From the NCBI GenBank assembly GCA_009760885.1, contig CM019713.1:81842131-81906130 (forward strand): a DNA stretch of 64,000 nucleotides, given 5' to 3'. This document shows, one piece after another, positions 45,150 through 57,199 of the stretch. Within the stretch, counting starts at the first letter, position 1; the number at the start of each line of letters is the position of its first letter. The position numbers were made by a program, and so were the translations under genes. The notes under the pieces were generated by a model, which saw nothing but the letters and a program-made list of their open reading frames with translations, searched no databases and had not been told where the DNA came from. Source of the DNA: Achatina immaculata. Its lineage: Eukaryota; Mollusca; Gastropoda; Stylommatophora; Achatinidae.

Positions 45150-45465
45150 AGAGAGATCGACATTTTCGTGAGCAAGTTCTGAGAAATCAACATTTTCGTG
45201 AGCAAGTTCTGAGAAATCAACATTTTCGCGAGCAAGTTCTGAGAAATCAACATTTTCGAGAGCAAGTTCTGAGAAATCAACATTTTCGCGAACAAGTTCT
45301 GAGAAATCAACATTTTCGTGAGCAAGTTCTGAGAAATCAACATTTTCGTGAGCAAGTTCTCAGAAATCAACATTTTCGTGAGCAAGTTCTCAGAAATCAA
45401 CATTTTCGAGAGCAAATTCTCAGAAATCAACATTTTCGCGAGCAAGTTCTGAGAAGCCAAGCTCA
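45150..45465. repeat. 30-bp minisatellite, about 10 copies
   Basis: The unit is AGCAAGTTCTGAGAAATCAA + CATTTTCGTG. Period 30 keeps minus ORF LLTKMLISEN open; it is an artefact. Confidence 0.94.
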
Positions 45466-45935
45466 AACAGTGAAATTAAATGCAAAGAGAAGCGGGGAAC
45501 ATCAGTGAGACATGGCAATATGAAAAACTTTTTCTATGCGGGTTTAATGCAAAGCTACGAGCCATGCTTCGAAATGTTTCAAAGAACAAGCCCATCCGAT
45601 AAACAATTTGAATTAAACTATAGGACACGCTACATGATAGTGATACTTATATCTCTAAACTGAACTGTTACGTTTGGTTTGAACAAGAAGTGAATATTTT
45701 TATTTCTTTTTGCAGATTTCTAGCAAAATTCCCGTATAATATTCTGCGAAAGCTCACTTTGGAGAAGTGAAACAAAAATATGCTAATGTCCCGAGGTATC
45801 TGTATAGCTCATATGTGTAGTGTTACTACATTCACATCCATAGGCAACTACAGCATTTGAGGTAGGAAGAAAAGCACCCCTTCCTCGCTGTCTTTGTTCT
45901 CTCAGGTAAATCATTTGGTATAGTTTTCTTCAGGC
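45466..45935. other. Unassigned sequence, Irx intron 1
   Basis: Unique AT-rich sequence without features. Confidence 0.45.
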
Positions 45936-45939
45936 TGGA

Positions 45940-46035
45940 CAGCCCGAGAAAATGAATTCCAATTTCGGAATTGAAGCAAGGACCTCCATGTTGGCAGGTA
46001 AGTGCGCTAAACAATATGCCACAGAGGCTGACGTA
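45940..46035 (-). mobile_element. tRNA-derived SINE head
   Basis: Minus strand shows GTGGCATATTGTTTAGCGCA (A-box-like) and GCTTCAATTCCG (B-box-like) about 30 nt apart. No intact tRNA fold. Confidence 0.5.
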
Positions 46036-46065
46036 GCAGGGTTTTCTGTTTAAGCCACTTATGTT

Positions 46066-46100
<35 letters not shown>

Positions 46101-47135
46101 TACGTCGATCTTTGTCTGTCTTTCAATTGTCCTGTAATCTTTACTTCCCTTGAAAATCGTCCTTTCTTCCAGATCTTGACCTTGACGGTGAAAGTAACGT
46201 AACGTCTCAGGTGTGTATTTATGTCAGCAATGCACATTTTATCACCGGAAAGACGCTTGAGCCTAGAGAGCGGACCTCACAAGTCCGCAGTACAGACCTT
46301 TGAAGAGCACAGTTTGGCAGAGAAAAGTTACTCTTAAGTACAGCACAAAATATCCTGGCATCGAACATCGCACGTGACATAAAATTATGCTTGTGTACAA
46401 TACGCGAATGAGGAACACCAAGAAAACAATACACTCATCACTAAGATACGCTGAGCAAAAGAATCATAACAAGGACTTTTCTGAGATTTGAACCCGTTTA
46501 CTGCAGAGTTTCGAGTACCTACTCTAGCTGGGAAGTGGGGGGAAAAAATGACGCCAACCTTGGGTAGAGCACCGCTCTTGCTCGCAGCTGGTGAAAGTTT
46601 GGTTCACTGTAAGCCAAAGTTTAAAGATGATGTCATGATTAAGAATGTGTCTCTCTTGTGTAGCTGTTTCAGTTTTGTAGCATAAGAAGTTGTGGAAGTC
46701 TGGGTGATGGGGCAACGAGAGCAGGACTACTGCTGATGGTGGGAGTCGTGAAGGCAACCCCGTCTCTCTTTGTCAAGATAGCTGGGCTTGTGAGAGAACA
46801 TTCAGAAGAAGAAGAAGAGGAGGAGGAGAAAGTAAGAGGTGGGGTGGGGTGGGGTGGGGTGGGTTAGGTAAGGGAGCTGAAGACATTTCTGGACATCACT
46901 GAACGAGCGAAAGACGAACTGAACTGAACTGAATTGAACTTTTCTCTGAAAAGGGTGAAGAACTGGACAAGGCATGGCCGTCTGTCATGGCGGTGTAGCT
47001 TGAATATCCAGTTCGGTATTACTCTGGAAAACTGCTACTCGCGTGAGCTGATGTCATTGTATGTAGAAATATTTCTGTCTGAACTCTTTATCCCGAGCTT
47101 GCAGGCAGTAGCCAGCCGCAGGGCGAGTATATTGA
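46036..47135. other. Unassigned sequence with CT and GGGGT runs
   Basis: (TC)n at about 46072-46100 and a GGGGT repeat at about 46838-46862. At 46475-46545 the minus strand has GGGTTCAAATCTC, another B-box-like word, too weak to call. Confidence 0.4.
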
Positions 47136-47139
47136 CGAG

Positions 47140-47465
47140 ATGTTTGTAGTTTGCCTGTAAAGATTTTGTCACTTTAGAACTGCGACGACATGTCTGAAGT
47201 TTTGCCTGTAAAGATTTTGTCACTTTAGAACTGCGACGACATGTCTGAAGTTTTGCCTGTAAAGATTTTGTCACTTTAGAACTGCGACGACATGTCTGAA
47301 GTTTTGCCTGTAAAGATTTTGTCACTTTAGAACTGCGACGACAAGTCTGTAGCTTGCTTGTAAAGATTTTGTCACTTTAGAACTGTGACGACATATCTAT
47401 AGTTTGCTTGTAAGATGTTGTCACTTTAGAACTGCGACGACTTATCTATAGTTTGCCTGTAAAGA
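47140..47465. repeat. 51-bp minisatellite, 6-7 copies
   Basis: The unit is AGATTTTGTCACTTTAGAAC + TGCGACGACATGTCTGAAGT + TTTGCCTGTAA. Period 51 keeps the minus ORF (KSLQAKLQTCRRSSKV) open. Confidence 0.94.
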
Positions 47466-47627
47466 TTTTTGTCATTTTAGATCTGCCTCTATTCTCCTCC
47501 AGTGTACCTCACGCTTCCAGAATAGTTCAGTGTTGGCCACAGAAGTTGCGAGACAAAGAGTGGAAACTCAGTGGGCCTGAATACCCTATTTTTCGCTCTT
47601 TGAAAATAAAAGCTAAGTCGATAGTAC

Positions 47628-47870
47628 GCTGTTCTCTCGTGGCTAGACGGCTGCTCGTCCTACCGGAGTCCGTGTTCGAATCCCAGGTAATTCTCTTGTG
47701 ATTTTTCTTTCTCTCGCGTCTCACTAAAGTGCTTTGTCTACGATTTTTTCGAGGTTTAATCCTACAATATTTGTTCTCTTACTTTACCGTACCAAAACCT
47801 CGTAGTTTCCTATTTATAAAAAAATTGTTCCTGTGAAAATAAAAGTTCGTTTGTTTGTTAAGTTAACCCT
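47628..47870 (+). mobile_element. tRNA-derived SINE, copy 2
   Basis: TCTCGTGGCTAGACGGCTG (A box) and GTGTTCGAATCCCAG (B box, near-consensus, 47671-47685), body AGTGCTTTGTCTACGATT and AAAACCTCGTAGTTTCCTAT, matching the copy at 35335. The 3' end is A-rich. Confidence 0.75.
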
Positions 47871-48384
47871 TCTATTTCTGGAACTAATTTCCACACTCTT
47901 CTATAACAAATTTTGATGACAAATTTTGGTAGCAAGAAACTGAAAGGAAGTTATTCTATAATTTTAAAAGATAGGCTGAGTTAGAAATATGCAAGGTTTC
48001 GTTTTATTTAGACTTTGCCGAAATATCACTCTGGACATTGCTTAGCATGGGAGGGCAGGATCCCACTGCGCTGTTTTTGGGGTGAAAGATTTAAGTATAG
48101 ACTTGCAGCCGTCTTCTGAATATTCATGAGTATATCATGGTCTTTAAGCTTTTATAACTACTTCTTCTTCTTCTTTTTCGTCTGCGCTCCATGGTTCTAC
48201 CCCCAGACATTTGTCGTTATTGTGCCGAATAAATTGTGCAGTTTTTTGGAGGTCATGGCTTGAATCTGACAGCTTGTCTTCCAGGGTAGCTCTCTGTGGC
48301 CAGATCTGGTTTTGGGGTTCTTGATGGAGGGGGTAGAGCTGCAGGTGGAAATCTTCACATGTGTAGTAGAAGGGGTCATAATTT

Positions 48385-48420
<36 letters not shown>

Positions 48421-48540
48421 CCTCGTCATTTACTATGTTGAATTGTTGTTTTCTTTTTCTTTCTCTCTACAGACTTGTCATTCATCGTCAGCACAATTTC
48501 TTTTGTCGCGACCAAACAAACTCCTCGACTAGGACAGTCT
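47871..48540. other. Unassigned sequence with CTT and CT runs
   Basis: CTT run near 48163-48175 and (TC)n at 48384-48422. The region 48180-48380 may be an unclassified repeat. Confidence 0.4.
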
Positions 48541-48544
48541 ACAA

Positions 48545-49205
48545 TGTTCACAACTGTAGCAATTTGAAATATTCATAACCGTAGCATTTGAAATGTTCAG
48601 AATTGTAGCAATTTGAAATGTTCACAACTGTAGCAATTTGAAATGTCCAGAATTTTAACAATTTGAAATGTCCAGAACTTTACAGTTTGAAATGTTCAAA
48701 ACTATAGAAATTTGAAACGTTAAGAACTGTAGCAATTTGAAATGTTCACAACTGTAGAAATTTGAAATGTCCAGAACTTTAACAATTTGAAATGTTTACA
48801 GCTGTAGAAATTTGAAATGTCCAGAATTTTAACAATTTGAAATGTTCAAAAATGTAGTAATTTGAAATGTTCACAACTGCAGCAATTTGAAATAGTCAGA
48901 TCTGTAGCAATCTTAAATGATCAGAACTGTAGCAATTTGAAAGTGTCAGAACTGTATCAATTTGAAATGGTCAGAACTGTAGCAATTTAAAATGGTCAGA
49001 TCTATAGTAAGTTGAAATGGTCAAAACTGTAATAAGTTCAAATGGTCAGAAGTATAGTAAATTGAAGTGGTCAGAACTGTAGTAAGTTGAAATGGTAAGA
49101 ACTGTAGCAATTTGAAATGGTCCCAACTGTGGTAAGTTGAATTGGTTTAAATTGCGAACTGGACTGAACTGTAGTAAACTGAACTGAACGGTAGCAATTT
49201 GAACT
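48545..49205. repeat. 24-bp minisatellite, about 27 copies
   Basis: The unit is TTGAAATGTTCAGAACTGTA + GCAA. The left part has TTCA/CCAG forms, the right part GGTCAG. Confidence 0.93.
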
Positions 49206-49621
49206 TTTTTTTTTTTAAAATGAATTGGAGCAGTCAGATCATTTAAACACGAACAGAGACCTCTGACTGCTGCTGTTGCTTGGTCTATTTCCGCTCACGC
49301 AATTATCAGTACTCACTCCAGCCTTCTAAAAACATTCGCGTCAAACTCAAAGAGACACGCACAAATACTATTTACAGAGAAAACACTGAAATCACACATG
49401 AACTAACTGTATACATAATTTTGTTTACGAAAGAAAGAAATATCAACATTTAAATATAAAACTGTCTACAGCGTTAATATCTGAACAAGTGTAATTTTAA
49501 AAAAAAAAACCACAAGACAAAAATAAAATATAAGTCACTAAAACTAGACGATAGAAACATTTGAAGATGAAATACTCAGTGCTAAAACGGACGAGAGAAC
49601 TCAAAAGGTTACAGTAACGAA

Positions 49622-49735
49622 ATACAGTGCTGGATCTTACAGTTCTGGATCTTACAGTGCTGGATCTTACAGTTCTGGATCTTACAGTGCTGGATCTTAC
49701 AGTGCTGGATCTTACAGTGCTGGATCTTACAGATA
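49622..49735. repeat. 15-bp repeat GTGCTGGATCTTACA
   Basis: Eight units, most GTGCTGGATCTTACA or GTTCTGGATCTTACA. Confidence 0.95.
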
Positions 49736-50029
49736 CTGAAAGAGGACAGACTATTCACAAAGTTTCTCTAACGTTTTCTCGTTAACGGAAAAATAAAAAG
49801 AGCAGAATTTCCTCGAGACCGATTCTTTATGGGGGGGAAATCTATTGTTTTATTTGCGTATCGAACTGAAAACAGGCCCGCAGCTAGATTCAGTCATCAA
49901 GTTCCGTGCCGACAGGCGTTGGCCATCATGTTTCTTATCAAGTGCAATCCTTGATGTTTCCGATCAATTAAAGTACATTCGGTCATTTCGCCGATCCTTT
50001 CTTCCCTTGAATTTCCCAGTCTTGTCCAA

Positions 50030-50860
50030 GTTCTCTAACTACAGAACTCTCATGTCGTGTCCAAGTTCTCTAACTACAGAACTCTCATGTCGTGTCCAAG
50101 TTCTCTAACTACACAACTCTCATAGCGTGTCCAATTTCTCTAACTACACAACTCTCATGTCGTGTCCAAGTTCTCTAACTACAGAACTCTCATGAAGTGT
50201 CCAAGTTCTCTAACTACAGAACTCTCATGACGTGTCCAAGTTCTTTAACTACAGAACTCTCATAGCGTGTCCAAGTTCTCTAACTACACAACTCTCATAG
50301 CGTGTCCAAGTTCTCTAACTATAGAACTCTCATGACGTGTCCAAGTTCTCTAACTACAGAACTCTCATGTCGTGTCCAAGTTCTTTAACTACAGAACTCT
50401 CATAGCGTGTCCAAGTTCTCTAACTACACAACTCTCATAGCGTGTCCAAGTTCTCTAACTATAGAACTCTCATGACGTGTCCAAGTTCTCTAACTACAGA
50501 ACTCTCATAGCGTGTCCAGGTTCTTTAACTACACAACTCTCATAGCGTGTCCAAGTTCTCTAACTATAGAACTCTCATGACGTGTCCAAGTTCTCTAACT
50601 ACAGAACTCTCATGTCGTGTCCAAGTTCTCTAACTACAGGCCTCTCATGTCGTGTCCAAGTTCTCTAACTACAGAACTCTCATGTCGTGTCCAAGTTCTC
50701 TAACTACAGGCCTCTCATGTCGTGTCCAAGTTCTCTAACTACAGGCCTCTCATGTCGTGTCCAAGTTCTCTAACTACAGGCCTCTCATGTCGTGTCCAAG
50801 TTCTCTAACTACATAACTCTCATGACGTATCCAATTTCTCTAAATTCTGTCTTCTCATAA
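50030..50860. repeat. 35-bp minisatellite, about 24 copies
   Basis: The unit is GTGTCCAAGTTCTCTAACTA + CAGAACTCTCATGTC. Sub-blocks repeat in groups (ATAGCGT, GACGT and TCGT variants recur in the same order), showing multi-unit duplication. Confidence 0.95.
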
Positions 50861-51194
50861 CACGCCAAATAAAATTTGTTTCCCCCTTTTTTATTTGGTA
50901 AATTTGTACTGTTTCTCTTTGTTCTGAAACGTCTTTGATGACCTCTTGGGTTCTCTTTCTGTCTACCCGGAGCATTTGTTGCGTTTGTCTCCCAAAATTA
51001 TGTCTCTGCTATTTTCAGTTTCTCTATCGTCTTTCTGTTGACTGCCAAAGTGGCACAACACCGCATAAATACTAGTTCTGGTTTACTGTGGACAGGGTAA
51101 AATAAATTAACGATCAATGGTAACCTACAATCACAACAATCAGTGACCGATCGTCCGTGAAATCAATGTCGATGGAAGGGTCAAGGATAAACCT

Positions 51195-51335
51195 CTATTA
51201 TCCTAACAGTAAGGATAAGACTGAGTGGACAACTTGACGATGAGGATAAGAATGAGTGGACAGTTTGACGATAAGGATAAGACTCAGTGGACAACTTGAC
51301 AATAAGACTCGGTGGACAACTTTGACAATAAAATG
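51195..51335. repeat. GATAAGGATAAGACTGAGTGG repeat, about 4 copies
   Basis: Units of about 31 bp: TAAGGATAAGACTGAGTGGA + CAACTTGACGA. 50861-51194 is unassigned. Confidence 0.88.
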
Positions 51336-51384
51336 GACGCAAATATATATTTTTTTAAATATATAAAACTGGGTCTCAAAGAGA

Positions 51385-51625
51385 CTTCTTCTTCTTCTTC
51401 TTCTTGCGGTCATGACATTCCTTCGAAGTACATCGTCGTAGGCGGCTTTCTTTTTAGCCGTGTCTGACTGGAGCTCAAAATCAAGGGCTATGCGGTACTT
51501 CTTTTGCAGACTCCACCACCATGGTTGCTCCGTTAGGTGGGTTTGGCCTGTTACTGAAGGTAATACCGGAAAAGTGCGACAAGGTCTTGATCGCCTATGG
51601 TTCGCCCAACGGTCCTAACGCTTGC
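51385..51625 (-). mobile_element. SINE-like family A, diverged
   Basis: Begins at a CTT run, then TGCGGTACTTCTTTTGCAGA, CTCCACCACCATGGTTG and GGTCTTGATCGCCTATGGTT in reverse orientation. Confidence 0.72.
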
Positions 51626-53105
51626 ATGTCACCTAAGCCCGCTGCCTGCCAAGATGGAACAGTCTTCCCCTGTGAGGAATCTCCTGCAGCCGCTCGTCCA
51701 CCAGAACATTTCTTAAGTTATATAATCATTTATAATCACGGTAAAATGACAAGATACTGGACTGGACTGGAACCACGAGCAGACTCCTAGGCCATATAAG
51801 AAAGAGCGCTATGCACGGAGCCACCTCGGCGCAACTCACGTACCTCAGGACCATAAATTTGATTGACGGGAGAGCTGTCACTAGCCTGTTTAACGCCGTT
51901 GACAAGTCTGAAATATCTCTACATCAGGCCACTAGCTATCTGTGTAACATTCTGTTACTTCATACAATACGTTCTCCAACAGTCTCCTATTCCCGATAGA
52001 GATATATATTCTGACCCCATTCTTCCCTAATGGCGTGCCGCAGACATGGAATACTGCAGGGGACATTGAGGTGTGCCGCTAAATATTTACAATAAAAGAA
52101 AAAAAATATTTTATTTTGAAATTACGGCGAACTTTTCCCATATTTATACAAACAATACTTGTACAAAAGCTTTCATCTGTCCCATATTTACGTAACATAA
52201 ATTAATACTCCTTTTTTTTTCCCCAATAATTCTCCCCGAATAAATAACATCTGTGTCTCTAAGCTGGTCCACATTTTACGTTAAAAGCAACTTTTATAAA
52301 TATACGTTAAAATTTAAAATCTCTTTCAAACGTTTCATCTGTAATATCTTTTTATTTAAAAAAAATATATATTGTAATAAAAGTAGCGAGTGTTCATAAA
52401 CTGTAAAATACTATAAATATGTGGTTGATTACAGAAAGCTTACGTTAAAAATACAGAAGACAGAAATTTACATTCCCAAATGTGACGCGGTTTCAGAATT
52501 CAGAATTTCACTAATGATTTGCCAATAGTATAAATTTTTTCGAAAGTTATTTTACCAAATATGTGTGTGTCCTCAACATGGGTGACCTCTAGTTTTGTTT
52601 CCAGACCCAATCGTATATGTATGTCCCACCTGCTTGCTACCAAAATTGTAAGTCTACAGTGAATGTACTGTTTCTATTGTAGATTCCAGTCAGGTCAGAA
52701 CATTTTTTTTTTGTTCCATAGAACATCCGCGGGTTTTTTTTTATATGTGGTTCTATGTGCCGTGTGGGTCAGCTTTTTTAACGACATTAAACACATCTGT
52801 GATGTTACGCGTAATAATATCCTATTTTAGACTCCACTGTCTACCACTACAAGAGTTAAAATATTCGTATCCTGCGTCCCGTTTCCGCACAGGTTCATTC
52901 TCGGACACACAGGGTTAATAAGTTCAGCGTTAGGTGTTTTTTTTTTTTTTTAGACAAGTAGGGTTAAAATAGCTTAGTGTTTTTTTCCACACAATAAGAT
53001 TTTACTTAATAAAGATTAATAAAATAAGATTTGTACACAATACTTCAGTGACAAGGTTATTCTCAGATATATAGGGTTTATATATTTCAGTAGCATATTT
53101 ATTGT
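51626..53105. other. AT-rich unassigned sequence, Irx intron 1
   Basis: About 1.5 kb without arrays, unusual for this window. The ORF 51811-51999 has no motif. No gene recognised. Confidence 0.45.
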
Positions 53106-53385
53106 CAGATCTTCTTCTTCTTCTTCTTCTTCCGTGGAACTGCAAACTGGCGTTCTTTGCAGCCGATGCAGAGAAGATTTTGAGGCACAGCAACGTGTCG
53201 GATTGGGAGCGGGTTATGGTGGCTATTTTTTCAGTCCCGGAGTGGGGCTAAAAAAGCAGAGGGTCTGCGATACTTCTTTAGCAGACTCCACCACCGTCGG
53301 GGCTATGGCGATCTCTGAACCACTTAGCCAGGCTAGGCCTATTACTCGGGGTACCAACGGAGAGTTGGGATAGGGTCTTGATCAG
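53106..53385 (-). mobile_element. SINE-like family A copy
   Basis: CTT run, then GCGTTCTTTGCAGCCGATGC, GTGTCGGATTGGGAGCGGG, TACTTCTTTAGCAGACTCCA and GGTCTTGATCAGCTAT, a full reverse-orientation copy. Confidence 0.85.
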
Positions 53386-53489
53386 CTATATTATCGCCAA
53401 CCTTGACAGCTATGGGTCAGTGATAGCCAAAATGGACAGTTGTTGTTAATTATATGTTGTATAATATAATAAATATACTGTAACAGTCT

Positions 53490-53960
53490 AAACAATTGTA
53501 TCGTGAGTGTGATCACTGACAATTCATTCACGAGGCTGGTAACCTGCTACCCTCAGATATTAATTCCTAGCATCTCATTTCCTTAACTGTTACTGGAAAC
53601 ACAGCTCCGTCTTGGCAGGTTCATTTTCTTTAAAATCATAATGTTTGCAAAGAAAAAATAAATAAATGTATATCTTTCGCTCATTTTTTTAAACTTTCCA
53701 GCTTTTGATGCAGCCTTCTGGGGCAGAATTTCAACACATCAACAGAATAATGAGCAGCATTAACAGCAGAAAGAGCTGAGCTGGCAACACAAACATTGTT
53801 TGTTATTGCTGCGGCTCGAGCCATGTCAATTAAATATTATTAAAATCCGTCATGTCGAAATCTAATCAACCAAAATGACTTTCGCTGCCTCCATAAACAT
53901 TTCAAATCTACGTTCAACATAAACGCCTTGCAAGTCCGGATGAGAAATTATTATTAGCAA
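53490..53960. promoter_or_regulatory. Candidate Irx intron 1 enhancer (unique block)
   Basis: High-complexity sequence 170-640 bp downstream of exon 1 with AAACATTGTTTGTTATTG (Sox-like), TCAATTAAATATTATTAAAA (homeodomain-like) and ATGTTTGCAAAG. It is free of repeats between a SINE-like copy and a C17 run (53988-54004). Regulatory role is inferred only. Confidence 0.3.
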
Positions 53961-54131
53961 ATCTTAACGAAATGTTTGTGGAATTATCCCCCCCCCCCCC
54001 CCCCAACACACAAACACACAAACACACACAGATAACCAAATTCTTTTTTTTTTCTTATTTTAAAAGAAAACAAGTGACGTACAATTTTAAATTTGAAAAA
54101 AAGGTGAGCAGTAAAAGTGTGTCCTACTTAC

Positions 54132-54206
54132 CTGTGATTGTGTCGTGGGCGGAGAGGTACGGGGTAGACTGGCCGGGTTAAAGGTTGGAAACTGGGCTAG
54201 CGACAT
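54132..54206 (-). CDS. irx: Irx exon 1: N-terminal 25 residues
   Basis: Twenty-five codons start at the ATG at 54206-54204 and read MSLAQFPTFNPASLPRTSPP and so on to ...QSQ, ending in CAG|GTAAGT (GT at 54131-54130), a near-perfect donor in phase 0. The start resembles the short M-S-x-x-Q-F N-terminus common in Iroquois proteins. The ATG is preceded by an A-rich run, giving A at -3. The next upstream codons offer no better start. Exon 2 continues in the same phase. The intron that follows is about 12.9 kb. Because the exon is short, the call rests on the donor, the phase and the N-terminal resemblance; transcript evidence could show a different first exon. Confidence 0.72.
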
Positions 54207-55480
54207 TTTTTTTTTGTTGTCCCCCTCTTTCTCTTTTAAGTTGCCCCTTTGTTTTGTAGTCTGTCTGTGGGTGGTGGTGGGGGCTCAAAAGCCCCTCTCT
54301 TAACAAGAACTGGAAGAATTTCAGCTGTTTTTGTAAACTTGCTGAGCTGGGCTGTCCTCTTTAGTGTATCCTGATTCAAGGGATTTGGCTTTTGTCTTGT
54401 AGGTATAACTTGTTAACTCTAGGCACTTGCCAAGTCAGGTCACCAGTGTATGGAAACTAATCCACTATTATCCATCATTTCAGAGGGGATAACAACAACA
54501 ACAACAACAAAAATAATGACGGAAATAGTTTTGTTATCCAGCTGGCTATAACACAGACCTGGACGATTATCTGTCACACTAGCCACGCGACGGAACAGAA
54601 TCCAGTTCAGATCCTTGCACTGCTGCCATTCTTCCTAACTGCAGCAACTACTGACACAATTTTCGGGTTTTTCTTTCAGTCAGAAAACAACGGCCTCATC
54701 ATCACGACACCATAAACTTGACTACTAAAATGCAGTTGTTGATGTTGTTGTTGTTGATGTTGTTTTTTTTTTCCAGAATGGCTAAGAAGGTCCTGAAAAT
54801 ACCTGAAACTTTATATCCAGGACACGAACATTTGGAACTCCCAGTTTCTTAAATAATCTTTTTTTTTTTTTCAAATTAAACTGTTTAAAAAAAACTATAT
54901 TTTAAAAACTTATTTGGAATCTTAGAAAACTATTTTATTTATTAAGATTATTTTCTGTTCACAAACAAGTTGGTATAAATCATACAACCACTGAAAAAAA
55001 AAGTGCGCAACTTCAAGATAATATAAAAAATAACATTTTTGCAGCACTTTTTGAATCCAAGATAAGCTTTTGCTGTAACTTATTCTGAGTCCTGCAGAAC
55101 AAATTTAGGATGGATGCCGCGCAGATGGAGAAAGTTCAGATATTAATTTAAGTCCAAGCGTTGATTTGGCAGTGTCATCAGCTCCTGCTGCAGGAGAATG
55201 CGAGCAATGTTCTTGCTTAAGACGCTCACGCACAGCGCTGGTGTACAGAATGTTACAACGCGTGGTAAACTTTTTGCTGAAGACCTAATATGTCTAACAT
55301 TAATACTAAGTCATTTGCCATTTATTGGCCTAGCGAGCGGAGCTGAATCCGGACTGCTAGAAATCTGTTTGGTATCCTCCCATAGATTTGAGATCTCGCT
55401 GTAGCCTCGTTTTTTCATCGCATCCTTCCTGTTAGTTTGGAAGTAGGTGGAGCCAACACGCCAGGAGAGCATTTAGAGCA
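54207..55480. other. Presumptive Irx 5' flank / 5' UTR
   Basis: Unique, T-rich sequence with GTT and AAC triplet runs. No TATA box at a fixed distance is evident. Part may be 5' UTR. Transcription start unknown. Confidence 0.4.
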
Positions 55481-55494
55481 ACAAAACTGGTTGG

Positions 55495-55720
55495 ATGAGA
55501 GGTGTCCTCGCCGAGGTTTCGTGTATTGATCCAGTGGTTTCAGGAGCTGTCAGAGACGTCTGTCAGAGCTCGTCAACGGCGCTAGCCCCGCCCAGAGCCT
55601 CGCATTTATCGACGAAGGAGCAGAGAGGGAGGGAGATGTGGCGCTCCGGGGCCGAGATGCAAATGTATCCTCTGCAAAATGTCGCCCGATAATGTCGAAC
55701 TTCCTCTCTCATGTCCCACC
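55495..55720 (-). promoter_or_regulatory. Candidate Irx promoter/enhancer with GC box and octamer
   Basis: A CpG-containing block with GGGCGGGGC on the minus strand (55593-55585) and ATGCAAAT at 55657-55664, about 1.4 kb upstream of the Irx ATG. Both words are known factor sites (Sp/KLF, POU). No transcript evidence, so start and function are inference. Confidence 0.3.
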
Positions 55721-56535
55721 TCTCTTCTGCCTTCTTCCCTCCCACACTCCTGTATTTATCTCTCTTTTTTTTTCGGGCATCAGCAGTTTGTTTGGAGCAA
55801 GATCTCGGCTTGTGTTTACTTGTGTCGAAACATTCGTACCCAGCTCTAACTTTAGGGCACCCTGCACCGCGCGGGTGAGAGCGGCCCGCACAGCCGCAAT
55901 TTTTTTTTTTTTTCCTCTTCTTGTTTAAACTTCGACAACACAGCACAGAACGTTGGCGTATCTGAATACGTAACACTGCATGCGCAACCTGACTGCGAAA
56001 TTTACGAAATACAGAATAATAACTCCAGATTTTTTTGTGAATTATAAAACATGGAATATCGTTTTTAAAATTCTTCATGTTGTTGCCAACTAGAGTTAGA
56101 AGAAGAAGAAGAAGAAGATGATGATGACGATGATGATGATGTGTTGGTGGTGGTTAAAGTCAATAAATTAATTCGTATCCCTCCGAAAATTCGCCACCGC
56201 CGCTGTCTAGACTTCTCAGAGTGGAGCCTACAAGCAGTTTTCTCAGTATTCTCCACAACCGCACAGAAACTGCCGACCTCTACTCTTCTGCCATGCTCAA
56301 GGTGGCACAAGAGCCTATTATCAGGAACATCCATGCAGACAGGCTAATATCATAGCTAGCTGTAGTTTTCCTCACCTGGATAGACTAATATTTCAAGAGC
56401 GAGAGAAAATATAAAACTCCTCAGATCATCAGTACCCCCATATTCTGAACCCCCCCCCCCCCCCCCCCCCCGTACAACCTCTTTTTTTTGGCCCCCTTCA
56501 ACTTCTAATTGTCCGCGACAAGTTATTTGAACATT
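55721..56535. other. Unassigned upstream sequence
   Basis: GAA/GAT runs at 56098-56142 and C22 at 56450-56471. The minus ORF of 171 codons at 55563-56078 lacks any motif and spans the CpG block. Confidence 0.4.
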
Positions 56536-56539
56536 CTTG

Positions 56540-57150
56540 TATCATCATCATCATCATCATCAGGTGCCGTGTCATCTGGGGTTGGCTATTATGCTTCTCC
56601 AGAGTACACGATCCTTCATGCAGGCCATCAGCTCAGTTGGTGATCTCCTCTCACACCATCCCGTCAGACTGTCCAGTATCATTTCTCTTGGTCTTCCTCT
56701 TGATCTTCTTCCTTCTATTTTTTATGTTGTTATAATATTTTCAATGTCCCCTCTTCTCATTGCATGTCCTATGAAAGTACAATGTCTCTCTCTTATCTTT
56801 TTGACAAGATTTTTTTGTCTCTCCAACTCTTCTCATACATTCTTCATTAGTTATTTTTTGGTGTCCAGGGGATTCGCAACATTCTTCTAATAAACCACAT
56901 TTCTGCTGCTTCCAATGATTTTTGTGCAGACTTGCCTATTGTCCATGATTCACTTCCATATAACAAGATAGGTTCAATATAGCATTTTAGGACTCGTTTT
57001 CTAACATTCATTGATAACGATGTGTTAGCTAATATGTTTCTCATTCTCTGAAATGCAGTCTTTGCTTGGCCTATTCTGTTCCTAATTTCTGTTCTGCATT
57101 TCCCATCTAAAGTTATTACTGCTCCAAGGTATTTAAATGTTATTCTTCTT
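56540..57150 (-). mobile_element. LINE C-terminal tail ending in (ATG)n
   Basis: Minus strand reads MRKRVLKCYIEPILLYGSES-like text (VRKRVLKCYIEPILLYGSES), then WTIGKSAQKSLEAAEMWFIR and RMLRIPWT, then frameshifted CNEKRGH...LEKHNSQ. It ends in a (TGA)n run (56543-56561), a microsatellite tail seen in some non-LTR families. Stops show it is dead. Confidence 0.85.
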
Positions 57151-57156
57151 TCGTTT

Positions 57157-57189
<33 letters not shown>

Positions 57190-57199
57190 TGTTATTGAT

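Noticed and set aside
47641..47690. Functional tRNA gene from near-perfect B box
   Set aside because: A and B boxes are present but acceptor stem pairing is absent and the body matches another interspersed copy, so it is a SINE.
55563..56078. 171-codon minus ORF upstream of Irx
   Set aside because: No motif, low-complexity segments, and it spans a CpG patch more likely to be regulatory.
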